5,640 nucleotides of DNA, from contig PNJM01000180.1 of the NCBI GenBank assembly GCA_013821865.1, positions 1 through 5,640 on the forward strand, read 5' to 3'. This DNA comes from Rhodocyclaceae bacterium. GTDB lineage: Bacteria; Pseudomonadota; Gammaproteobacteria; Burkholderiales; Rhodocyclaceae. The position numbers were made by a program, and so were the translations under genes. Under the pieces are notes generated by a model. That model ran no database searches and was not told where the DNA came from. It saw nothing but the letters and a program-made list of their open reading frames with translations. Of the stretch, positions 1-5,164 are shown piece after piece. Numbering within the stretch: the first letter of the stretch is position 1; every line of letters begins with the position of its first letter.

Positions 1-1
1 G

Positions 2-130
2 CACGACTGCCCGGCCTTCGGCACGCGTTGCACGCCCGAGTCGCCGCTCGGTGCCCCGATGGTCAGCAGCGAAGGCGCCTGCGCCGCCTACCACCGCTAC
101 CGCAGCCGCGCGCTGGAGACCGTCACCTGA
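2..130 (+). CDS. hypD: Hydrogenase maturation protein HypD, C-terminal end (partial)
   Basis: This is the last 42 codons of hypD, entering from the left edge and ending in TGA at 128-130. HypD is the cytoplasmic [4Fe-4S] scaffold that works with HypC and HypE to assemble the Fe(CN)2CO unit of [NiFe]-hydrogenases. The translation starts [17 protein letters not shown] and continues through [15 protein letters not shown], the typical HypD C-terminus. It shows three of the conserved C-terminal cysteines (codons 8-10, 29-31, 80-82), which in this family help bind the iron-sulfur cluster. The reading frame is intact, so this copy is probably the functional end. It converges on the ATPase gene, whose stop lies 41 bp away. 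A second, damaged copy of the same gene end lies at about 1494-1623. The bulk of the gene is outside the window. Confidence 0.93.
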   Translation, partial: HDCPAFGTRCTPESPLGAPMVSSEGACAAYHRYRSRALETVT

Positions 131-149
131 CGCCGATCGGAGATCGGCG
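131..149. terminator. Perfect hairpin directly after hypD
   Basis: An 8-bp perfect inverted repeat (CGCCGATC, loop GGA, GATCGGCG) starts at the base after the hypD stop. It occupies half of the 40-bp gap between the convergent hypD and ATPase genes. There is no T-tract on either side, so it is not a canonical intrinsic terminator. Its position suggests an end-of-transcript or mRNA-stabilising hairpin serving both genes. Confidence 0.5.
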
Positions 150-170
150 ACCGTTCCCCGACAGGCCGGA

Positions 171-1415
171 CTACATTTCCCACAACCGTGCCAGCGGCAC
201 GGCCAGCAACCGGGGGTCACCGAGAGTCACTTGGTGGGCGCCAGCGTGGATCAAGACGCCACCGGCGAAGTCCTCGCCACACTGCACTGCGAGCCGGCGC
301 AAGCCCGAGATGTCCGCCTGCGTTGGAGTGGCCGTCGCCTTCACCTCCACGCCCCAAACTTTCCGACCGCTCGTAAGGACGAAATCCACCTCAACCTGAT
401 CCTTGTCCCGATAATGCCAGAAGCGCAGGTCCGGATCGGTCCACGCCGCCTGCGCGGTGAGTTGCTGCAACACAAAGGTCTCGAGGAGATGACCGAAACG
501 GTCTCGCTGGTCATGCCAGTCTTCCACCGTGAGCTCGGCCAGGGTCGCGGCCAGTCCGCTGTCCACAAAGTGCAGCTTGGGCGTTTTGATCAGGCGCTTG
601 GCCGCGTGCCGGTGCCAAGGCTGGAGCCGCCGCACCAGGAAGAGTCGCTCGCAGGCGGCCAGGTGATTTTCGACCGTCTCGCGCCGCAGATCGAGTTCGT
701 TGCTGAGCGTGGTTACGTTCAACAACTCACCCGTGCGCAACGCCAGCAACGACAGCAGCCGGGCCAAATCCCGCGGTTCCCTCACCCGGGCGACGTCCCG
801 CACGTCGCGTTCCACCAAGGCGCGCACGTAGTCACGATGCCAGGCGCGAGCACGGGCAGGGGTCTTGGCCAGGGGCTCGGGAAACCCGCCGGCGATCACG
901 CGGGCGGCGAGGACCTCCGTGCTCGGCGGACGCGGCGTGACCGCCAGCGCCGGCTTGAGCCTGCCGCCGAGCCAAGCCGCGAGAAAGCCACCCGGGGCGC
1001 GTTCGCATTCGGCCGCCGTGAGCGGCTGCAACTCGAGGATCGTCATGCGCCCAGCCAGCGAATCGCCCAGCTTGGGCAGCAACAGCAGGTTTGCCGACCC
1101 CGTGAGGAGGAAGCGGCCGGGCCGCCGATCGCGGTCCACCGCAAGCTTGAGCGCACGGAGCAATTCGGGCACCCGCTGGATCTCGTCGAGGATCACCCGG
1201 TCAGGCAGCGTGGCGAGGAAGCCGTTCGGGTCCGACCTCGCCAATGCCAGCACGTCCGCCTCGTCGAAGGTCACGTAACCATAACGCGGCATGAGCGACC
1301 GCACGAGGGTCGTCTTCCCGCACTGACGAGGCCCGAGGAGACAGACCACCGGGGTGTCCGACAGAGCCGTCAAGAGCATGTCGGCCAAGGCGCGCGGAAG
1401 CGGTTTGTCGGCCAT
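171..1415 (-). CDS. P-loop ATPase with C-terminal DUF4143 domain (AAA_14 / COG1373-like)
   Basis: A 414-aa ATP-binding protein. The N-terminal AAA domain has Walker A GPRQCGKTT (residues 28-36), Walker B VILDEIQ (74-80, acidic pair D77/E78) and a sensor-like LLTGSAN (103-109). GGFPEPL (176-182) is typical of the AAA_14/DUF4143 family. A winged-helix-like stretch follows at about 232-265. The C-terminal DUF4143 part resembles a PD-(D/E)XK fold: E312, D344 in VEVDFVL, and E357/K359 in GVEVKAT. Whether it is catalytic is unknown. The length matches the usual 380-450 aa and the frame is intact. The ATG at 1413-1415 is chosen as start; an in-frame TTG at 1428-1430 would add five residues, but neither has a clear ribosome site. 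The start codon lies inside a 23-bp repeat array, which may mean autoregulation. The gene is flanked by two copies of the hypD 3' end, a sign of acquisition. The family is common as solitary accessory genes, and its cellular role is poorly defined. Confidence 0.9.
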   Translation of the reverse strand: MADKPLPRALADMLLTALSDTPVVCLLGPRQCGKTTLVRSLMPRYGYVTFDEADVLALARSDPNGFLATLPDRVILDEIQRVPELLRALKLAVDRDRRPGRFLLTGSANLLLLPKLGDSLAGRMTILELQPLTAAECERAPGGFLAAWLGGRLKPALAVTPRPPSTEVLAARVIAGGFPEPLAKTPARARAWHRDYVRALVERDVRDVARVREPRDLARLLSLLALRTGELLNVTTLSNELDLRRETVENHLAACERLFLVRRLQPWHRHAAKRLIKTPKLHFVDSGLAATLAELTVEDWHDQRDRFGHLLETFVLQQLTAQAAWTDPDLRFWHYRDKDQVEVDFVLTSGRKVWGVEVKATATPTQADISGLRRLAVQCGEDFAGGVLIHAGAHQVTLGDPRLLAVPLARLWEM

Positions 1416-1480
1416 TTGCCGGTTAGCCAACCGTCCATTTGCCTATTAGACAAGCGTCCAATTGCCTGTTGGATCGGCCG
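1412..1480. repeat. Three imperfect 23-bp tandem repeats over the ATPase start
   Basis: Three head-to-tail units lie at 1412-1434, 1435-1457 and 1458-1480. Each opens with CCATTTGCC or CCAATTGCC. Units 1 and 2 match at 19 of 23 bases by my count; unit 3 is more diverged (15 of 23 to unit 2, concentrated in the first 16). The period is not a multiple of three, so this is not protein repetition. Unit 1 contains the ATG of the ATPase gene (CAT at 1413-1415). Each unit also has weak dyad symmetry (GGC..GCC, GTC..GAC, TCCAA..TTGGA), as expected of operator half-sites or small RNA hairpins. On the minus strand, TCTAAT (complement of 1445-1450) is a possible -10 box with no good -35 partner. A regulatory role is an inference. 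Confidence 0.65.
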
Positions 1481-1493
1481 ATCGCTCCCAGCG

Positions 1494-1623
1494 ACGACTG
1501 CACCCTCGCCGCCCCCGAGTCACGCCCGAGCACCCGCTCGGCGCCCCGATGGTCAGCCGCGAAGTCACCTGCGCCGCCTACCACCGCTACCGCAGCCGCA
1601 CGCTGGAGCCCGCCAGCACCTGA
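1494..1623 (+). pseudogene. hypD: Duplicated, decayed hypD 3' end
   Basis: A second copy of the hypD C-terminus, in the same orientation as the one at 2-130 and offset by 1490 bp. Thirty-two bases are identical (78-109 against 1568-1599). The 75-base core 44-118 differs at only five positions by my count. The translation reads [20 protein letters not shown] and onward to a TGA at 1621-1623. The conserved VSSEGAC has become VSREVTC, and one base is missing in the upstream part, so the DDC at its start is out of frame with the rest. It has no start codon or upstream hypD sequence. It is a remnant or duplication scar, not a gene. Its left limit is blurred; similarity fades before about 1494. Confidence 0.88.
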
Positions 1624-1625
1624 GC

Positions 1626-1656
1626 GCCGGCTCCTTCCCTATCGGAGGAAGCCGGC
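1626..1656. terminator. Strong hairpin after the hypD remnant, shared with the minus-strand gene end
   Basis: Arms 1626-1638 and 1644-1656 form a 13-bp stem with one mismatch and one G-U pair around a 5-base loop (CTATC). It begins three bases after the remnant's TGA, and the stop codon of the minus-strand 130-aa gene (1639-1641) sits in its loop. It is therefore placed to end transcripts from both sides. There is no T-run, so factor-independent termination is uncertain. Its sequence is unrelated to the hairpin at 131-149, so the hypD duplication stops at or near the stop codon. Confidence 0.5.
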
Positions 1657-2031
1657 TGCTTCGTGCCAATACGAGAAAGCTTCCGGCGCCAACTTCCGCA
1701 ATGCTCGCATACGCTCGTAGCGGCCCGTCAGTAACTCACCTGCAGCGGCGCTCGCATTGCTCGCTCTCGACCGCACCTCCGGCAGCGATTCGCGCGCGTG
1801 GCCCAGCAGCATAGCAGCAAGGCAAGCCGCCCTTGCGGCGGATGCCTTTGCGGCTGGCACCGACCATCCACGGCCGACCAGGTGGCTATCGAGATTGCTC
1901 ACGCCCAGATGGAGAAAATCGGACATCTCGTGCGCTTCGCCATATTTCAGCCCCCGCTGGCTGAGCCAGAACGCCGCGTCGAGGGCGTCGCGGAGGGTTT
2001 CCTCCACGCTGTAGTTCTTCCCGCGCCACAT
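1639..2031 (-). CDS. Hypothetical protein, 130 aa, family not recognised
   Basis: A 130-aa reading frame beginning MWRGKNYSVEETLRDALDAA and ending YWHEAAGFLR. It looks mostly helical, with an alanine-rich middle (residues 59-77), no signal peptide and no membrane segment. Third codon positions favour G/C like the neighbours, which supports real coding. I do not recognise the family. The open frame continues upstream to 2169, but beyond 2069 it runs into the insertion sequence, so residues encoded there are a chimera. Joining the sequences on both sides of the IS shows no ATG in this frame upstream of 2031 before a stop inside yhcG. The ATG at 2029-2031 is therefore the likely native start and the IS landed just upstream. 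No good Shine-Dalgarno site is visible (GAGG about 20 bases upstream). Its former neighbour upstream is the yhcG-like gene. Confidence 0.55.
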   Translation of the reverse strand: MWRGKNYSVEETLRDALDAAFWLSQRGLKYGEAHEMSDFLHLGVSNLDSHLVGRGWSVPAAKASAARAACLAAMLLGHARESLPEVRSRASNASAAAGELLTGRYERMRALRKLAPEAFSYWHEAAGFLR

Positions 2032-2069
2032 ATTCTGCAGCGGGCGGATCGCCTCGTAACTTTGACGTT

Positions 2070-2085
2070 GAGACTGTCGGAAAAG
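2070..2085 (+). repeat. Left terminal inverted repeat of the IS
   Basis: GAGACTGTCGGAAAAG, matching the reverse complement of 3863-3878 at all 16 positions. Similarity stops after it: the next bases are CCTCATTCG here and GGGTTCGTG on the other end. Confidence 0.9.
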
Positions 2086-2141
2086 CCTCATTCGCGCGAG
2101 ATGGGGTGAGAGGCGGCGCGGGAGGTGCTGTGGAGGCGAGA

Positions 2142-2154
2142 GCCCGAAGCGGGC
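2142..2154 (+). promoter_or_regulatory. Small hairpin between Shine-Dalgarno-like site and transposase start
   Basis: GCCCG, loop AAG, CGGGC forms a 5-bp perfect stem eight bases before the transposase ATG. The nearest purine-rich ribosome site, GGAGG at 2132-2136, lies 26 bases before the ATG, too far unless this 13-base hairpin folds and shortens the gap to about 13. This could limit transposase translation. It is seen in sequence; the function is inferred. Confidence 0.35.
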
Positions 2155-2162
2155 GCAATCCC

Positions 2163-3704
2163 ATGGCACGATACAAGCACTACTATTATGCGCAGACGAT
2201 GCTGGTGGCGGTCTCGCTGGCGGACCAGTTGCAGGCCGGAACCCTGGAGCACACGATCCACTATGTGGTGGAGGAGCGGCTGGACCTGAGCGGCTTCGAC
2301 CGGGAGCGCAGCAACGACGACACCGGCCGCCCCGGCTACGATCCGCGCGTGCTGCTGAAGGTCGTGCTGCTGGGCTACGCCCGGGGGATGCTCAGTTCGC
2401 GCAAGTTGGAGGCGGCCTGCCGGGACAACATCGTGTTCATGGCGCTGACCTGCGGGCAGCGGCCCGACCACAGCACGATCGCCGAGTTCGTCTCGGGCAT
2501 GGGCGAGGAACGGATCAGTTCCCTGTTCAGCCAGGTGCTGTTGGTCTGCGAGGAAGAGGGGCTGCTCGGAGGAACGCACTTTGCGATCGACGGCTACAAG
2601 CTCTCGAGCAACGCCGCCAAGGAGTGGAGCGGCACGCACGCCGATCTGCGCCGCAAGCATGCCAAGCTGCGGGAACTGGTCCGCCAGAGCGTGCGCGAGC
2701 ACCACCACAACGACCGGGCCCCGCACGCCCTGCCGACCCGCTCGGCGGACCGGTTGAAACGGCTCGAACAAAAGGCCGCGCGGATCGAGCGCTTCCTGCA
2801 GGACAACCAGCCGCGGCAGGGCCGGATGGGCAAGGAGGTGCAGAGCAACGTCACCGACAACGAGTCGGCGAAGATGAAGAGCAGCCACGGCATCATCCAG
2901 GGCTACAACGCCAACGCGATGGTGGACGCGAAGCATCAGGTGATCGTGCACGCGCAGGCCTTCGGCGAGGGCGACGACGGGGCGGTGGCCGAACCGATGT
3001 TGCGCGGCGCGCAGGCCAACCTCGCCGCGGCCGGCTGCGGCAAGAAGGCGTTGCAGCAAGCAGCCGTCAGCGCCGACACCGGTTACTTCAGCAACCGCAA
3101 CCTCGAGGCCTTCGCCGCGGCCGAGGTCGACGCGTATGTCCCCGACCCGAAGTTCCGGCAGCGCGATCCGCGGTTTGCCGACGCTCGCCGCCACCGCCGC
3201 CCCACCGACCGGCACAAACAACAATACCGGAGCACCCGGCGCTGGTTCGGCCCGGAGGATTTTAAGTATGAGGCGACGACGCAGCGGTTGATCTGCCCGG
3301 CGGGCCAGCGACTCTACGGCACCGGTCGTGAAGTCACCAACGCACAGGGCTACCGGGTCAGCCACTACAAGGCCGCCAAAGCCGCCTGCCTGCACTGCGC
3401 CCTGCGCGAGCGTTGCCTGCGTAATCCCGAGGCGGGGCAACCGAGGCAGGTGCGGGTGTTCCACGGCCGTGTGACGGAGACGCTCACCTCGCGCATGAGA
3501 GACAAGATCGACACCCCCGAGGGCCGCGCGATCTACAGCCGACGGCTGGGCACGGTCGAACCGGTCTTCGGCAACCTCGCCGCGCAAAAGGGCATGAACC
3601 GCTCGACCCTGCGCGGCACCGTGAAGGTCAACATCCAGTGGCGGCTCTACTGCCTGGTCCACAACCTCGAAAAGGTCAGCCGAGCCGGAAGCATGCGCAA
3701 CTGA
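2163..3704 (+). CDS. IS1182-family DDE transposase
   Basis: A 513-aa transposase that cuts and joins the ends of the surrounding IS. It starts MARYKHYYYAQTMLVAVSL, the characteristic N-terminus of this family, followed by a DUF772-type domain (about 20-115). The catalytic triad is recognisable: D143 in FAIDGYKLSSNAA, D305 in SADTGYFSN and E466 in GTVEPVFGN. A zinc-ribbon-like cysteine set in the C-terminal part (C378, C409, C412, C418) is typical of the DDE_Tnp_1_6 group. A coiled-coil-like charged segment occupies about 160-215. The ATG at 2163 is preferred over an upstream in-frame GTG at 2106 because family proteins start at MARYK. The frame has no stops or shifts and all catalytic residues are present, so it is probably active. 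A long antisense frame on the other strand is only its shadow. Confidence 0.95.
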   Translation: MARYKHYYYAQTMLVAVSLADQLQAGTLEHTIHYVVEERLDLSGFDRERSNDDTGRPGYDPRVLLKVVLLGYARGMLSSRKLEAACRDNIVFMALTCGQRPDHSTIAEFVSGMGEERISSLFSQVLLVCEEEGLLGGTHFAIDGYKLSSNAAKEWSGTHADLRRKHAKLRELVRQSVREHHHNDRAPHALPTRSADRLKRLEQKAARIERFLQDNQPRQGRMGKEVQSNVTDNESAKMKSSHGIIQGYNANAMVDAKHQVIVHAQAFGEGDDGAVAEPMLRGAQANLAAAGCGKKALQQAAVSADTGYFSNRNLEAFAAAEVDAYVPDPKFRQRDPRFADARRHRRPTDRHKQQYRSTRRWFGPEDFKYEATTQRLICPAGQRLYGTGREVTNAQGYRVSHYKAAKAACLHCALRERCLRNPEAGQPRQVRVFHGRVTETLTSRMRDKIDTPEGRAIYSRRLGTVEPVFGNLAAQKGMNRSTLRGTVKVNIQWRLYCLVHNLEKVSRAGSMRN

Positions 3705-3862
3705 CGGGCCCTCCATGGCGCGAAGTAGCCCGCCCCGAGCCCGCCCCCACGCCCGCCATCGCTCAACGCCGAGCTTCCCCTCGTTTTTGGGCGCATCGGA
3801 CAAAAAATCGTCGCTTCAATCCCCTCACCGCACAATCCGGTCACCAACCTCGACACGAACCC

Positions 3863-3878
3863 CTTTTCCGACAGTCTC
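3863..3878 (-). repeat. Right terminal inverted repeat of the IS
   Basis: CTTTTCCGACAGTCTC, the exact reverse complement of 2070-2085. It is followed directly by GTT, the same three bases that precede the left end. Confidence 0.9.
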
Positions 3879-4621
3879 GTTGGACGATAGAATTGGAGAC
3901 GAAAGCTATTTTCGCGAGCGACCCAGTTCCCGCTCAATGTCCGCTACGCTGGGCAGGCTGCCTTGGAGCTTCTTCGGCAGGGAGTCGACGAGGCGCGTGC
4001 GCCACTCGGCGACGCCGATGGGTTTTTTCAGGTCGCGCAGGGCATACTCAACGGTGAGCCGGTTCTTTTCCTGGCAGAGCAGCAGGCCGAGGCTCGGCTG
4101 GTCGTCGCGGTGGCGCAGCTGATCGTCCACCGCCGAGAGGTAAAAGTTCATCTTGCCGGCGAACTCGGGCTGGAAGGCCTCCATCTTGAGGTCCACGACC
4201 ACGAAGCAGCGCAGACGCAGGTGGTAGAAGAGCAGGTCGAGGTAGTAGTCCTGCCCGCCGACTTCGAGATGCACCTGCCGGCCGACGAAGGCAAAGCCGG
4301 TGCCGAGCGAAACGAGGAATTGCTGGATATGGTCGGCGAGCCCCTGCTCGAGGTCGCGCTCGCGGGCGGCGGGGCCGAGGGCGAGGAAGTCGAAAAGGTA
4401 GGGATCGCGCAGCGTCTGCTGCGCGAGATCCGACTGCGGTGGCGGAAGCGTGGCGGCGAAATTGGTGACGGCTTGGCCGGCGCGGGCGTGGGCGCGCTGG
4501 GCGATCTGTGCGGTGAGCACGGAGCGGCTCCACCTGTGGGCGACGGCGGCCTGCATATACCAGGCGCGCGCGCGGCACGGTCTTTCACCTTTTCCATCAG
4601 CACGAGGTGATGACCCCACGG

Positions 4622-4650
4622 TAAAAGTGCAGCAGGCTGTTGCACAATTA
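4622..4650. repeat. Palindrome 3 inside the yhcG-like gene
   Basis: An imperfect inverted repeat centred on GGC at 4635-4637. The inner 8 pairs (GTGCAGCA against TGTTGCAC) include one G-T; two mismatches follow and then three more pairs. On the coding strand it spells IVQQPAALL directly before PWGHH, which corresponds to the normal VQQ..AQLPW segment of DUF1016 proteins. This is therefore probably the ancestral copy. Confidence 0.75.
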
Positions 4651-4666
4651 CAGACCTTGGGGCGCT

Positions 4667-4695
4667 CAATTGTGCCGCAGGCTGCGGCAAAATTG
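4667..4695. repeat. Palindrome 2 inside the yhcG-like gene
   Basis: Thirteen pairs with one mismatch around GGC at 4680-4682 (left arm ends TGCCGCA, right arm starts TGCGGCA). Its centre is 45 bp (15 codons) from palindrome 3. It encodes ILPQPAAQL in the same frame. Two bases per arm differ in a paired way from palindrome 1 (AA to CG), so pairing is preserved. Confidence 0.75.
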
Positions 4696-4724
4696 ATTCG
4701 GGGCCGGCACTGGGCCCGTCACCC

Positions 4725-4751
4725 AAAAGTGCAACAGGCTGTTGCACTTTT
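4725..4751. repeat. Palindrome 1 inside the yhcG-like gene
   Basis: A perfect 12-bp inverted repeat, AAAAGTGCAACA and TGTTGCACTTTT, around GGC at 4737-4739. Its centre is 57 bp (19 codons) from palindrome 2. The coding strand reads PKVQQPVALLG, similar to the other two copies. The poly-A/T outer arms on both strands would make it a plausible intrinsic terminator if it lay outside a gene. Confidence 0.85.
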
Positions 4752-5104
4752 GGCGGCAGGCCATGCTCCCGGGCAAAGCGGAGCATGTATTTCAAGTTTC
4801 GCACCGAGAAGCCCTGCATGGAGGGAAACTCTTTTCGGAGATCGCGCGAGAGACGGGGAATGACCGCTGCACCCCAACCTTCGTGTTGCTGGGCATCGAC
4901 CAAGGCCGTGCCTATTTCCCAGTAGAGCCGCAGCAGCTCGTGGTTGACGCGGGCGGCGGCCTGGAGCTGGGCGGATCGGACGCGGTCCTTCAGTGCCGCG
5001 AGCCACGGAAGATAGTCAGCACGGAGAAAGGTCGCGGTCGGTTTGGTTTTCATACCCGGACAATTTCAACACCCCACCGACGACGGTCCCTGCGTGCGCC
5101 AAGC

Positions 5105-5124
5105 GGTTCGTGGAACCATGAACC
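5105..5124. terminator. Hairpin between hypE and the yhcG-like gene
   Basis: GGTTCGTGG and CCATGAACC form a 9-bp stem with one mismatch and a very short loop. It lies 40 bp past the hypE stop and about 50 bp before the yhcG start. No T-tract follows on the minus strand, so it may be a transcript end or processing signal for hypE rather than a strong terminator. The rest of the 111-bp gap shows no clear promoter. Confidence 0.35.
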
Positions 5125-5164
5125 TCAGCGCCATGTTCGGAGCAAGACAGTTCTCGGGGACAGC

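Larger units (their letters stand above)
2070..3878 (+). mobile_element. Complete IS1182-family-like insertion sequence (about 1.81 kb)
   Basis: Bounded by a perfect 16-bp terminal inverted repeat, GAGACTGTCGGAAAAG, at 2070-2085 and its complement at 3863-3878. It contains a single full-length DDE transposase gene. The length fits IS1182-type elements. GTT occurs immediately outside both ends (2067-2069 and 3879-3881) and is the likely target duplication; if the left boundary is moved by one base this could be read as GTTG. Intact ends and an uninterrupted transposase indicate a recent insertion that may still be mobile. It lies between the yhcG-like gene and the 130-aa gene. The 158 bp between the transposase stop and the right repeat hold no gene that I can support. 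Confidence 0.9.
3906..5053 (-). pseudogene. yhcG: YhcG-type DUF1016 PD-(D/E)XK nuclease gene, frameshifted
   Basis: Two overlapping minus-strand frames make one YhcG-like protein of about 380 aa. The first frame, from ATG 5051-5053 to about 4565, gives the DUF1016 N-terminal domain: YLPWLAALKDRVRSAQ, ELLRLYWEIGTALV, GFSVRNLKYMLRFA, and the conserved PWGHHLVLMEKVKD. The sequence then continues in another frame from AWYMQAAVAHRWSRS to a TAG at 3906-3908. That part is the C-terminal nuclease domain, with YYLDLLFYHLRLRCFVVVDLKMEAF holding the D...DLK signature. The break lies in an alternating GC run (4564-4574), which appears two bases too long. Three palindromes insert extra in-frame codons just before PWGHH. 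YhcG family proteins are putative DNA nucleases often found near restriction-modification or other accessory genes. As read, the product would lack its nuclease domain; a sequencing error or slippage could restore it. Confidence 0.85.

Noticed and set aside
1428..1430. TTG as start of the ATPase gene
   Set aside because: The added five residues are not conserved-looking and fall within the 23-bp repeats. An ATG five codons later fits the family N-terminus better.
1412..1480. CRISPR array
   Set aside because: The units are tandem with no spacers, diverged from each other and only three in number, and no cas gene is nearby.
1439..1720. 93-aa plus-strand open frame over the hypD remnant
   Set aside because: It is the wrong frame of the remnant for most of its length; only the DDC near its start matches hypD before the one-base deletion. 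It has no independent signal.
51..1814. 587-aa plus-strand open frame across the ATPase gene
   Set aside because: It runs through hypD, the ATPase gene and the hypD remnant in non-coding frames. Its length comes from high GC content, and the minus strand has clear Walker motifs.
2088..3803. 571-aa open frame antisense to the transposase
   Set aside because: It mirrors the transposase gene in GC-rich sequence, has low-complexity composition and resembles no family. The opposite strand has a full set of transposase motifs.
4725..4751. Intrinsic terminator
   Set aside because: The perfect stem with a following T-run looks like one, but it lies inside the DUF1016 coding region, is read in frame and has two sister copies.
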